In this document: piece by piece, positions 1 through 9,941 of the stretch | Layout: every line of letters starts with the position of its first letter | How positions within the stretch are numbered: the stretch's first letter is position 1 | From: JANNVZ01 sp046155615 | GTDB taxonomy: Bacteria > Bacteroidota > Bacteroidia > Flavobacteriales_D > Sanyastnellaceae | Assembly (NCBI GenBank): GCA_046155615.1 | Contig: JBJXFP010000182.1 | Location: 1 to 25,693 of the forward strand | Length of the DNA stretch: 25,693 bases | Reading direction: 5' to 3' | The notes under the pieces: model-generated | The model's input: only the letters and a program-made list of their open reading frames with translations | What the model was told of the DNA's origin: nothing | The model's database searches: none | Made by a program: the position numbers and the translations under genes

Positions 1-332
1 ATGCGTGTGCGATAGCCCGGTCTAGTAAAGTGTATAAAGAAACTGGCCTGTAGCCTATGTGAAAGTGTATCCACAACAATGGCTAATGACTTGATGATGG
101 AGGCTGCTTCTTTTGTTCCATAGAATACCCGTACTTGGCCATCTACTTTTAAAGCTCCGCGACCGTCTACAAGCACTGGCATTTTGCCCTGTGGAGCGAG
201 CTTACGGGCCAATACGAATTTTTTCTTCGTATCCATCAGGCTGTGTGATGTACCGGGTTTTACCTGAAAGTGCAGTATGCCTGTTTGCTCTTCATAAATG
301 ACAAATTCTTTTGCAGTTTCCAATCTCTTCAT
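1..332 (-). CDS. DUF7793/STAS-like small protein, C-terminus cut by window edge
   Basis: An open frame on the minus strand runs off the left edge without a stop; about 110 codons are visible. The N-terminus contains a stretch like VIYEEQTGILHFQVKPG, then a region around KMPVLVDGRGALKV and a second half around FFIHFTRPGYRTR. This layout (short beta hairpin, 'ILHF', 'PVLVDxRG', 'xNFFxxFxxPxYxTR') matches my memory of the small Bacteroidota STAS/SEC14-like family now called DUF7793, whose function is not established. The start is taken as the ATG at 332 because GGAAG lies five bases upstream and because family members tend to begin shortly before this motif; the in-frame ATG at 344 is an alternative. 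Expected full length is roughly 120-140 residues, so only the last 10-30 are missing. No partner gene is visible on this side. Confidence 0.65.
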   Translation of the reverse strand, partial: MKRLETAKEFVIYEEQTGILHFQVKPGTSHSLMDTKKKFVLARKLAPQGKMPVLVDGRGALKVDGQVRVFYGTKEAASIIKSLAIVVDTLSHRLQASFFIHFTRPGYRTR

Positions 333-778
333 TGTGGCTTCCATTTCGCTTTCAAACAAAACATTGTAAGTGTGGATATAAAAATTGTGTGAGAAGAAAG
401 TTATACGCAGGCTGCGTTAGCAACGCATATTTTTCACATGAGCATTATTTTACAGTCGATGTACTATTGAATAAAGTCCGCAGAAAATTTTTCCACAGTT
501 TTCACCAGTACAAAAAAAAATGGAACTACATACAACTCTTGCCACCAACTGCATCAAACCCTCTCTCTATCACTCATTGTCAATTTCATCAAACTATCGC
601 TTTGCTCCCACTGACTGCTTCTGCAGTTCCATCCTTCGTGGCCACACATCTATCTGTTGAAATCTTGATTTGAACATGAAGGTGGATTGGGCAGTAATCT
701 CTTCTTTTGCTCGTACCCGCAGGGCCACCCTATAGTCTTGCAATCCTTGCTTTCACTATCGTTTTGTGTTCTGCACTA
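333..778. other. intergenic region without a supported gene
   Basis: About 450 bases separate the divergent DUF7793-like gene and the giant repeat protein. A plus-strand open frame at 311-673 has low-complexity, cysteine/histidine/serine-rich content and overlaps the real minus-strand gene, so I do not call it. A short hairpin (TGCGTT at 413-418, AACGCA at 422-427) is followed by a T-rich run at 430-434; it resembles a weak plus-strand terminator, but no plus-strand gene precedes it. I see no clear -7 box for the minus-strand gene. Confidence 0.5.
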
Positions 779-786
779 TAAATTTG
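779..786 (+). promoter_or_regulatory. Bacteroidota -7 box for the repeat-protein/PorP operon
   Basis: TAAATTTG is an exact match to the Bacteroidota -7 consensus TAnnTTTG and sits 23 bases before the ATG at 810, which would give a very short leader. The -33 element is not clean: a TTTG at 763-766 is only 12 bases upstream, shorter than the usual spacing of about 19, and TTTC at 751-754 is 24 bases upstream. It would drive both the giant protein and the PorP/SprF gene behind it. Confidence 0.55.
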
Positions 787-809
787 AAACACACTCTACT
801 TAGCAGATA

Positions 810-3800
810 ATGAGTAAACTTATACGCCTGACTTTGATGTTTGCAGTTGCCGTTGCCATGGGGCAACAAGCTTCAGCACAAATCATTTTTACCGATCCAT
901 TTACGGGCTTGCCCACCAACAGCTATGTGCTCGATACCATTTGCCAGGGCCAGAGTGTGGACCATTGTTTCAACGTGACAGGTGGTACCAACCACACCAT
1001 CACCTCGTACATCAACAGCGATGGGGCCATCATCATTGCCCCTCCCAGCAATCCTTTTCCAAGGTGTTTTCGCTATACCGCTTCATTCAGCTTCACAGGA
1101 GCTGATGCCATCACCTTTACGGTAACAAACAACCTGGGGCAAACAGCCAACTGCACAGTGACCATTGTGGTGGTGAATCCTAACGCGCCTGTGAATGCAG
1201 GGCCTGACCAGCAACTGTGTAGCCCTGTGAACAGCACCACATTGAATGCAGTGACTCCCGATCCATTGGCAACAGGTTATTGGACAAAACTGACAGGGCC
1301 GGGCACCATATCAGGTGGTACTGATTCGCCTGCCATAGCCGGTGTGGATGATGATGGCGGGCCTACGGTGAATGTTTCGGGCCTGCAATTGGGCAGCAAC
1401 ATCTTCATCTGGCACCAGGACTATCCGTGCGACCAGAATATAGATGTGGTAACTATTTACGTGTACAACGGCACACCGCCCATAGCTGATGCCAACATCT
1501 GCTACCCCAGTGTGAGCAACCACGCTGCTGAAACGGTGAACCTCTGTGGCACCAATACCTATACGCTGTGTGCCAACAATCCCGGCACTGCGGCCACAGG
1601 CACCTGGACCATCTTCTGCGGTTCGGGTACTATTTTCAACATCAACAATCCTGCTGCACAGATCAGCAACTTGGGCAATGGCTGCAACTGCCTAGAGTGG
1701 AACATAGGCAACGGGCCATGCCCCGGTGGCGAAACCAAAGACTCGCTTTATATATGTGTGTACCCGGTGGTGCAAACTGCTGTTGCTCCTGTGGATCAGA
1801 CCCGGTGTCTTGGTTCGTTCAATACGGTTTCCCTCGTGGGAAATGCTTTGTCAGGAGCCAACACAGCGCTCTGGACACAAATAAGTGGGCCTACCACGGT
1901 CACCATCAACTCGCCAGCCACCAGCACTACCACCGTGGGTGGCGCAGGCCAATGGGCCACAGGTATTTATACTTTCAATTACTTAATCACCAGCGGGCCA
2001 TGCGGTACGAGCAACGATCAGGTACAGGTGTTTGTGTACAATCCTTCTATAACTATAAATGCAGGAACTGACCAGACCATCTGCCTGCCCAACAACAGCA
2101 CCACATTAGCTGCTACTGCGGTACCATCACCCGGCTTTGGTACATGGAGCGTAATATCAGGCACAGGTGCATTCAGCCCCAATGCCAATACAGCCAACGC
2201 AACAGTGAGTGGCCTCAGCGTAGGTCTCAACCGCTTCCGTTGGACTGTGAGCAATGGCAATTGCGCCAACAACAATGCTTTTGACGAAGTGGACATCACC
2301 GTGTTTCCTGCCAATCAGCCTGCGGCCAATGCTGGGCCTGACCAGAACCTGACCTATAGCGGTACGGCCCTTACCACTACCATAAGTGCCAATGCGCCAA
2401 CACCTCCGGGCACCGGCCTGTGGACCATCAGCCCCGCTACTGCCACCATAGCACCAGCTTCCAATCCCAATGCAACGGTCAGCAATCTGACTCCCGGCAT
2501 TTACACACTTACATGGTGCCTTAGCAATGGCTCGTGCGATCCGGCTGTGTGTGATGATATGATCATCACAGTGAATAACTGTCAGGTGACTACTACCAAC
2601 GCAGGGCCTGATCAAAGTTTTTGCACCCCAGCCAACAGCGCTACCATGGCTGCATCAGCAGCACCCACGCCCGCCATCGGCACTTGGACTACCATACAGG
2701 GTGGTGGTTCTATTCAGAGCATCAATAGTCCCACAACCCTTATCACAAACATACCGGCAGGAGTAAACATCTACCGCTGGACGGTCAACAACGGTTTGTG
2801 CGGCACATTCTTCGATGAGGTGACGGTAAACATATTTGATGCAAACAGTACCACTGCTTTGGCCGGGCCTGATCAGGAGTTCTGCGCTGGTGGCCCGCCT
2901 ATAGTGGTAAACATGGGGGCCAATACACCTGTGCCACCAGCTACAGGTACATGGACTGGGCCCGGTACATACACTCCAAATAATCCGACCACTGCTGTGA
3001 CAGGTTTACCTGTAGGCACGCACCTCTTTACATGGACTATAAACAATGGCCCTTGTGGCAGCAGCTCTGACCAGATGACCGTACTGATTTATGCACCGGG
3101 ACAAACTACAGCAACGGCTAACAGCAGTGAACCCCAGATATGCACCACCAACCCCAATGTGGTGCTTACAGGCAACTCGCTTGTGAATCCTGCTACAGGC
3201 CAGTGGACCATCATTCAGGGAGGTGGTTTGCTGAGCAATCCTACAAGTCAGGTAACTAACCTGAGCGGAATACCTGTAGGTATAACCTGCGTGGAATGGC
3301 GCATCGACAATGGCCCTTGTGCTACACCAGTCACACTGGCTGATACAGTCTGTATATCAGTATTTGATGCCGCACAGGCCGATGCCGATGCAGGCCCTGA
3401 TTTGGAAATATGCAGCAACATCGCCACCATCAATCTTGCAGGCAACAGCATCATATTTCCCGCGGTGGGCACATGGACGGTAAGCCCCGTTGGCCCCACT
3501 ATTACAAACATCAACAATCCGACATCAACTGTGACGGGTTTGGTGGGTGGAACTACTTACACCTTTACATGGACAGTGAACAACGGGCCATGCAGCAGCA
3601 GCACCGACCAGATGGTGCTCAACTACTACAATGTAAATCAACCCGCAGCCGATGCCGGCCCTAACCAAAGCATTTGTCAGCCACTGAGTTCAGTGGTGCT
3701 GGCAGCTAACGCAGCCGACTCACCAGCCACGGGCATGTGGACTGTCATAAGCGGTCCCAATGCACCCACATTTACCCCTGATGCAAGCAGCCCGAATGCC

Positions 3801-6800
3801 ACCCTGAGCAATCTCACTGTGGGTACTTATGTGCTACAATGGACCATTGACAATGGCGCTTGTGCTGTGTCAGAAACTTTTGATGAAGTAACGATAGAGG
3901 TATTCGATGATGAACAAACTACAGCCGATGCTGGTGATGATATTGAATTGTGTGAACCTGTATCGGACGTATTGCTCACCGGAAATAACATAGTTCCACC
4001 GGCCACCTGTATGTGGACACAAATAAGCGGGCCGAACACAGCCATCATCAACAACCCTAACCTGTCGCAGGTGAATGTGAGCGCCCTGGTGGTGGGTTGC
4101 TATGTATTCAGATATACCATTGACAATGGCTCATGTGCCAACGCAATCACTTTCGATGAGGTGCAGGTGTGCCTCTATGATTCAGAACAATCACAGGCAG
4201 ATGCAGGACTTGACCAGACATTGTGTTCACCAACATCATCAGCAGTACTTGCTGCGAATAGCATTATATCTCCTGCGGTAGGCACATGGACTGTTAGCGG
4301 CCCCAATATGCCAACCTTCACACCTGATATCAATTCGCCAACTGCAACGGTGAGCAACCTGATTATTGGCACATACACCTTTACATGGAGTGTGGACAAT
4401 GGTGCCTGCTTCAATGCTAACACAAGTGATGAGATGGTGATAGAAGTGTTCAATACTGATGATCCTGTGGCTAATGCAGGCGATGACCAAAGTATTTGTT
4501 CGCCAAATGATGCAGTGTTTATGGATGCCAATGATCCTACAAGTCCGGCTGAAGGGCTGTGGACCATCATCACCGGGTTTGGAACCATAGTGGATGCTAC
4601 CGACCCCAACACCGAGATAACCAACTTGCCTGTTGGCACCAATTGTTTTCAGTGGACTACCGACAATGGCGGATGTGGCGCAGGAGTAACCTTTGATCAG
4701 GTATGTATAGAAGTTTTCAGCGACAACCAATTGGCGGCTGATGCAGGTGAAGATCAGGATCTGTGTACGCCAACAAGCAGTACATTTCTTGAAGGCAATG
4801 CGCTGATAAGCCCGGCCACAGGCACATGGACACAAATCAGCGGGCCGGCAGCAGTCTCTTTTATTGATAATACAAACCCCGAAACCGAAGTAACCGGATT
4901 GACCGCTGTGGGTTGTTACCAGTTTCAATGGCAGATTGACAATGGTGTTTGTGCCAATGCCATCACAACTGACACAGTGCAGGTATGTGTATTCAACAGC
5001 GGCTTCGACCCTGCATTCGCTGGTGATGATATTGAGTTGTGCTCACCAACCTCTTCTACTGTACTCGATGCCACAGCTGCTGAGGCACCGGGCGAAGGCA
5101 CATGGACAGCCGATCCGGGCAATCCCTCAGTAGTCACCTTTGCACCTGATGTAAATGATCCCAATGCCACCATCAGCGGATTGGTAATAGGCGTGTACAA
5201 CTTCTCGTGGGCGCTCAACTATGCAGCATGCGGTAGTGAAGATGATGAAGTGACAGTGACTGTCTATAACAGTGCGCAGGGCGAGGCACTAGCCGGACCC
5301 GATCAGCAATTGTGCACACCTACGAGCAGTACCACGTTGGCTGCTGACCCTGTGTTGCCACCGGGCTATGGCACATGGTCAGTCATCAGTGGCTCGGTTG
5401 ATTTTGTAGATCCAAATGATCCAACCACCATAGCATTCAACATACAGCAAGGAACAAACGTGCTGTTATGGACTGTTTACAATGGCGATTGCTTAGCTGA
5501 AGAGTTGACAACGGACACGATGATCATTCAACTGAATGACGTGAACCAACCAGAAGCATTCGCAGGCGATGATCAATTCATCTGCACACCACAAAGCAGC
5601 GTTATGCTCACAGGTTCATTGCTCATACCACCTGCCACAGGCGAGTGGACTACTACAAGCACCGCCACCATCGTTACTCCCAATGATGTAACCACAGATG
5701 TGACAGGTTTGGAAGTTGGGATGAGTACCTTCTGCTGGACAATAGACAATGGTGCCTGCGACCCACCAAACACAACAGACTGTGTGGACATATTTGTATT
5801 TGATGAAGACCAGAGCACAGCAGATGCCGGAGTGGATCAGGAACTGTGCAGCAACCTGACTGACTGTGCCGATCTGAATGCCAACCCTATCACCTTTCCT
5901 GCGGAAGGCACGTGGGGCGTGATTGGCGGACCTTCCGTTTTGGTATTTAGTGATGTGAATGATCCGCAGGCACAGGTATGTGGATTGATACCCGGTGTTT
6001 ACACACTTGAGTGGTGCGTGGACAACGGGCCATGCTTCGCTGTCACCTGCAACCAGATGACCATCACCATGTTTGATGACAGCGCTGAACCTTCTGATGT
6101 TGGCCCGGATGTAGAACTGTGTACACCTGATCAATCCATCATCACCAATGCGAATGTGGTGCCGCTGCCGGGCTTCGGCATATGGCAGGTAGTAAGTGGC
6201 AGTGGTGTTATAGATGACACTGACAATCCGCAAACGGAAATTTCAAGTATACCTATCGGCATCAACCAATTCAGTTGGTGCATAAGCAATGGTGTGTGCC
6301 CTGATGCGAACTCTTGCGACACACTCACGGTTTCTGTTTTTGATCAAGATGCACAGGCCGCAGATGCAGGCCCTGATCAGGATTGGTGCGAACCAACGAG
6401 TTGTGTCACTATGGCTGCATTGATGCCAACTGTGCCCGGCACAGGCACGTGGACAAGCCTAACCCCCGGCCCCACCATTGTCGATGCAAACGACCCATTT
6501 ACTGAGATGTGTAATCTGGGTGTAGGTGAATACTTCTTCCTGTGGACGGTTTACAACGGCCCTTGTGATGTAACCAATACTACTGATCTGGTGCGCATCA
6601 GAATATTCAGCGACAACCAGAACGAAGCGGATGCCGGAGAAGACATCAGCATTTGCTCGCCCCAGGATGTGGTGACACTGAATGGCAACGATCCAATATT
6701 CCCTGCCACTGGTGTTTGGGATGCATTGGTTGGAGCCAACGGAACCATTGTGGACCAGACCAATCCGGATACGCAAGTGATAGGACTTGTACCTGACAGC

Positions 6801-9800
6801 GATGGCATGAGCTGCTTCGAATGGACCATTGACAATGGCCCCTGCATACCATCCATAACCATGGATACCATGTGTGTGTTTGTGTATGACTCCAACATAC
6901 CAGAAGCCAATGCAGGCGAAGATCAAGAGTTGTGTGCACCTATGGATTTGAGTCCTGTGTGTGCCACACTTACAGGTTCGCTCATTGCCGGTGCTGCCAC
7001 CGGACTGTGGACTCAGGACAGTGGTCCTACGCTCGCCATATTCAGCAACCCCACTGATCCGATTACCGATGTCTGCAACCTGCTTGTTGGTTGTTACGAA
7101 TTCCGTTGGACAATTGATAACGGCCCTTGTGGTTCATCTACCGACATCATGCAGGTATGTGTATTTAACCCCAACGACTCTGTAGCTGATGCAGGGCCTG
7201 ATGCTGAATACTGCACACCCGTGGATGTGCATACCATGAATGCCGCTAATCCGACATTTCCTAACAGTGGCGTTTGGCTGCCACTGACCAGCGGCCTCAC
7301 CTATACTGACCTGTCCAATCCTGATGAAACATTCTCAGGATTGCCTGTGGGCATTAACATCTTCATCTGGACATTGGACAATGGCGCATGCGGACAAGCA
7401 AGTGATGTGATGACGGTGGTGATCTACAACGAATTCAACCCCGATGCCAATGCAGGTGACGACATAGAACTGTGCCTGCCAACTACAGAAGCTACGCTGG
7501 GTGCAGAAGCACCATTCCTGCCCGCTGTGGGCCAGTGGTTGTGGGTAAGCGGCCCGTGTCCTGATGATGTCATCATCACTGACGTAAACAATCCGAACTC
7601 ATTGGTAATGGGTTTGTGCGAAGGCACCACCTGCCTGCAATGGGGCGTGGACAATGGTCCCTGCCCTAATGGAATAACACTTGATACCATGTGCATACGT
7701 GTGTATGATCCTACCACTGTTGTATTGGCAGGGCCTGACCAGTTTATCTGTACACCTACATCGCAGGTTAACATGGCAGGCAGCGTGCCCGAAGATCCCA
7801 ATGTGGGTACGTGGTTCAACATCAATGGTGGTGGCACCATTGATTTCCCTGCTGATGCAAATACAACCATCAGCGATTTACCCGTGGGCATCAACACTTT
7901 CGTGTGGCAGTTTTACAATGGCGTTTGTGCGAATAATTTGCCATTGGATACGATGAGTGTTTTTGTCTATGACCAATCACAACCTCCAGCGCAGTGCATT
8001 GACGATATTGAACTCTGTTTCCCTGAAACAGATGCAGTGCTTGGCGGCAATGCCCCGGTAATTCCGGCCATCGGCTTCTGGACGCTCGTAGCCGGTAGTG
8101 GAAATATTGATAACCTTTTTGATCCAAATTCGCCTGTGAGCAACCTCACAACAGGTGACAATGTGTTTACCTGGACCATTGACAACGGGCCTTGTATTGA
8201 TTCCATAACGGTAGATACCATGGTGGTGCATGTTTTCCCGGAAAATCCACAAGTGGCCAATGCAGGTATGGACTTCGAACTGTGTACGCCCGAAGCAGAT
8301 GTGGTGCTGGACGCCACCGCACCTGTGGCGCCAAGCACAGCCTATTGGGAGAGTATTTCGCTCAATGGCATATTGATAGACAGTCTGAATGCAAACTCTG
8401 ATGTGATAAGCCTCACTGTTGGCATACACACACTGGCGTGGCACGTATATAATGGCCCGTGCGACCCTGAAGATGTGGATCAGATGAGCATAGTGGTGTA
8501 TGATGCCACTGCACCTGTTGCTGATGCAGGTGTGGATATAGAAATATGCTCACCACTTGACAGTGTGCAGATGGCGGGTAGCATAGTCACCTTCCCCGGC
8601 AATGGCCAATGGACATTGGGCGCACACCCCGGCAATCCGGCTATTGTAAATCCTCCTGACAGTGCTACATGGATTACTGACCTGAGCATTGGTATTACCG
8701 AATTGATCTGGACTTTCGACAATGGCGACTGCGGCACTACTTCCGATACCATGCTGGTTTCAGTATTCAATCCGGCACAGGCCGATGCCAGCACAGGCGC
8801 TGATGAATTCATTTGTGATCCTCCTGCAAGTATTGACCTGGTGGGCAATGCCGCCACAAGTCCTGCCTATGGATGGTGGGAACAAATAGCGGGTGACAGC
8901 ATCGCGGTGATTGCAGATACAAGTGCCAACATCACCACTGCTACCAACATTGCACTGAATGAAACTGCCTTCGTGTGGCACATATACAATGGTGCCTGCG
9001 ACAACAGCCACACTACTGATACCATCTGGTTCTTTGTAAATGACAGTGAAGTGGCCAATGCTGATGCGGGCAAAGACACCACCTTCTGCGGAGAGCAGGC
9101 GCTGTTCCAGTTGAACGGAAGCGAATTGGTAGGAACAGTGCAAGGCCCGGCCACAGGCCTGTGGACTGCGCTCGATTCGCCATCAGGCAGCATCATGGAT
9201 GAAAATGATCCGAACACCACCCTCACCAATGTGCCTGTGGGTGTGCACTGCTTCGAGTGGATGGTGGACAATGGTGCATGTGGCGTAAGTGCCGATACCA
9301 TGTGCATCACTATTTATGATCCCGGGCACGAGGTGGCTTATGCAGGCGAAGATGCCGAGATATGCAGCGATCAGTTTTCGCCTTATACGCTCAATGCAAA
9401 TGCTGTTGAATTCCCTGCCATTGGCTACTGGACTATTACCGAAGGTGAAATAGTATTAGATGATTCGCTGAACAACCAGGCAAGTGTGATATACCTCGGC
9501 AGTGTATCGGTACCACTTGTGAATGAAGAAAATTGGCTCACTTGGACGATTGATAATGGTGATTGCGGAACCAGTACTGACAGCGTACTCTATGTATTGC
9601 TTGATTGCGAGACTATAGTGATACCCGATGCATTCTCGCCCAATGCCGATGGGACCAACGATGTATTCTACATACCCAACCTTGAATACTATCCTCTGAA
9701 CAACATCCAGATATTCAACAGGTGGGGTGCTTTGGTTTATCAGGCATCGCCCTATAAAAACGACTGGGACGGGACCAATACACAAAGTGCCATGATGGGG

Positions 9801-9905
9801 GATGAATTGCCGACTGCTACATACTACTACGTGCTTGATTTGGGCGAAGTGTATGAACAGGAACAGCGCTCAGTATTTACAGGCTATGTATATCTGAAAC
9901 GATAA
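810..9905 (+). CDS. giant secreted repeat protein with T9SS type B sorting domain (SprB-like adhesin candidate)
   Basis: The protein has 3031 residues. Residues 1-23 form a signal peptide ending ASA|Q. Residues 24-127 are a unique N-terminal domain. Residues 128-2934 contain about 31 tandem repeats of roughly 90 residues with the pattern ADAGxDQxLC...PATGTWTxISG...NPxxxVxxLxVGxYxFxWTIDNGxC...DEVxIxVF, which read as beta-sandwich Ig/PKD-like domains. Nearly all repeats have one Cys after DQxL and one in NGxC, probably a disulfide. Residues 2935-3031 (IPDAFSPNADGTND, FNRWGALVYQ, DWDG, GYVYLKR) are a gliding-motility-type C-terminal domain (TIGR04131), the type B T9SS signal. Cargo of this kind is exported across the outer membrane and held at the surface. 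By analogy with SprB, which is followed by SprF in Flavobacterium, an adhesive or motility role is plausible but not shown. The PorP/SprF gene follows after 36 bases. Several repeats carry extra paired cysteines (see findings). Long antisense frames inside this gene are shadows. Confidence 0.9.
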   Translation: MSKLIRLTLMFAVAVAMGQQASAQIIFTDPFTGLPTNSYVLDTICQGQSVDHCFNVTGGTNHTITSYINSDGAIIIAPPSNPFPRCFRYTASFSFTGADAITFTVTNNLGQTANCTVTIVVVNPNAPVNAGPDQQLCSPVNSTTLNAVTPDPLATGYWTKLTGPGTISGGTDSPAIAGVDDDGGPTVNVSGLQLGSNIFIWHQDYPCDQNIDVVTIYVYNGTPPIADANICYPSVSNHAAETVNLCGTNTYTLCANNPGTAATGTWTIFCGSGTIFNINNPAAQISNLGNGCNCLEWNIGNGPCPGGETKDSLYICVYPVVQTAVAPVDQTRCLGSFNTVSLVGNALSGANTALWTQISGPTTVTINSPATSTTTVGGAGQWATGIYTFNYLITSGPCGTSNDQVQVFVYNPSITINAGTDQTICLPNNSTTLAATAVPSPGFGTWSVISGTGAFSPNANTANATVSGLSVGLNRFRWTVSNGNCANNNAFDEVDITVFPANQPAANAGPDQNLTYSGTALTTTISANAPTPPGTGLWTISPATATIAPASNPNATVSNLTPGIYTLTWCLSNGSCDPAVCDDMIITVNNCQVTTTNAGPDQSFCTPANSATMAASAAPTPAIGTWTTIQGGGSIQSINSPTTLITNIPAGVNIYRWTVNNGLCGTFFDEVTVNIFDANSTTALAGPDQEFCAGGPPIVVNMGANTPVPPATGTWTGPGTYTPNNPTTAVTGLPVGTHLFTWTINNGPCGSSSDQMTVLIYAPGQTTATANSSEPQICTTNPNVVLTGNSLVNPATGQWTIIQGGGLLSNPTSQVTNLSGIPVGITCVEWRIDNGPCATPVTLADTVCISVFDAAQADADAGPDLEICSNIATINLAGNSIIFPAVGTWTVSPVGPTITNINNPTSTVTGLVGGTTYTFTWTVNNGPCSSSTDQMVLNYYNVNQPAADAGPNQSICQPLSSVVLAANAADSPATGMWTVISGPNAPTFTPDASSPNATLSNLTVGTYVLQWTIDNGACAVSETFDEVTIEVFDDEQTTADAGDDIELCEPVSDVLLTGNNIVPPATCMWTQISGPNTAIINNPNLSQVNVSALVVGCYVFRYTIDNGSCANAITFDEVQVCLYDSEQSQADAGLDQTLCSPTSSAVLAANSIISPAVGTWTVSGPNMPTFTPDINSPTATVSNLIIGTYTFTWSVDNGACFNANTSDEMVIEVFNTDDPVANAGDDQSICSPNDAVFMDANDPTSPAEGLWTIITGFGTIVDATDPNTEITNLPVGTNCFQWTTDNGGCGAGVTFDQVCIEVFSDNQLAADAGEDQDLCTPTSSTFLEGNALISPATGTWTQISGPAAVSFIDNTNPETEVTGLTAVGCYQFQWQIDNGVCANAITTDTVQVCVFNSGFDPAFAGDDIELCSPTSSTVLDATAAEAPGEGTWTADPGNPSVVTFAPDVNDPNATISGLVIGVYNFSWALNYAACGSEDDEVTVTVYNSAQGEALAGPDQQLCTPTSSTTLAADPVLPPGYGTWSVISGSVDFVDPNDPTTIAFNIQQGTNVLLWTVYNGDCLAEELTTDTMIIQLNDVNQPEAFAGDDQFICTPQSSVMLTGSLLIPPATGEWTTTSTATIVTPNDVTTDVTGLEVGMSTFCWTIDNGACDPPNTTDCVDIFVFDEDQSTADAGVDQELCSNLTDCADLNANPITFPAEGTWGVIGGPSVLVFSDVNDPQAQVCGLIPGVYTLEWCVDNGPCFAVTCNQMTITMFDDSAEPSDVGPDVELCTPDQSIITNANVVPLPGFGIWQVVSGSGVIDDTDNPQTEISSIPIGINQFSWCISNGVCPDANSCDTLTVSVFDQDAQAADAGPDQDWCEPTSCVTMAALMPTVPGTGTWTSLTPGPTIVDANDPFTEMCNLGVGEYFFLWTVYNGPCDVTNTTDLVRIRIFSDNQNEADAGEDISICSPQDVVTLNGNDPIFPATGVWDALVGANGTIVDQTNPDTQVIGLVPDSDGMSCFEWTIDNGPCIPSITMDTMCVFVYDSNIPEANAGEDQELCAPMDLSPVCATLTGSLIAGAATGLWTQDSGPTLAIFSNPTDPITDVCNLLVGCYEFRWTIDNGPCGSSTDIMQVCVFNPNDSVADAGPDAEYCTPVDVHTMNAANPTFPNSGVWLPLTSGLTYTDLSNPDETFSGLPVGINIFIWTLDNGACGQASDVMTVVIYNEFNPDANAGDDIELCLPTTEATLGAEAPFLPAVGQWLWVSGPCPDDVIITDVNNPNSLVMGLCEGTTCLQWGVDNGPCPNGITLDTMCIRVYDPTTVVLAGPDQFICTPTSQVNMAGSVPEDPNVGTWFNINGGGTIDFPADANTTISDLPVGINTFVWQFYNGVCANNLPLDTMSVFVYDQSQPPAQCIDDIELCFPETDAVLGGNAPVIPAIGFWTLVAGSGNIDNLFDPNSPVSNLTTGDNVFTWTIDNGPCIDSITVDTMVVHVFPENPQVANAGMDFELCTPEADVVLDATAPVAPSTAYWESISLNGILIDSLNANSDVISLTVGIHTLAWHVYNGPCDPEDVDQMSIVVYDATAPVADAGVDIEICSPLDSVQMAGSIVTFPGNGQWTLGAHPGNPAIVNPPDSATWITDLSIGITELIWTFDNGDCGTTSDTMLVSVFNPAQADASTGADEFICDPPASIDLVGNAATSPAYGWWEQIAGDSIAVIADTSANITTATNIALNETAFVWHIYNGACDNSHTTDTIWFFVNDSEVANADAGKDTTFCGEQALFQLNGSELVGTVQGPATGLWTALDSPSGSIMDENDPNTTLTNVPVGVHCFEWMVDNGACGVSADTMCITIYDPGHEVAYAGEDAEICSDQFSPYTLNANAVEFPAIGYWTITEGEIVLDDSLNNQASVIYLGSVSVPLVNEENWLTWTIDNGDCGTSTDSVLYVLLDCETIVIPDAFSPNADGTNDVFYIPNLEYYPLNNIQIFNRWGALVYQASPYKNDWDGTNTQSAMMGDELPTATYYYVLDLGEVYEQEQRSVFTGYVYLKR
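1191..9611 (+). repeat. about 31 tandem ~90-residue domain repeats inside the giant protein
   Basis: Counting each AxAGxD-type repeat start gives 31 units in 2807 residues, about 270 bases each. The units are diverged at DNA level: no two neighbours look recently duplicated by eye, so the array seems old rather than currently expanding. Repeat 5 (starting near residue 490) lacks the first conserved Cys and reads NLTYSG instead of xLCxP. Repeat 26 has an extra Cys (PPAQCIDD). The linkers are short and follow a VFDxxQ/VFNxxx pattern directly before the next AxAG. Confidence 0.85.
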
Positions 9906-9941
9906 AAAAGAATTCTAAACGTTCTCATTGAAGCAAGCAGA

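Noticed and set aside
311..673. Plus-strand open frame of 120 codons
   Set aside because: Overlaps the real minus-strand DUF7793-like gene, has Cys/His/Ser-rich composition unlike a protein, and no start signals.
1311..9785. Many long antisense open frames within the giant repeat gene (for example 4239-4928 and 5616-6233, minus strand)
   Set aside because: They follow the repeat period of the sense gene, have no recognisable domains, and arise because the sense codons avoid complements of stop codons.
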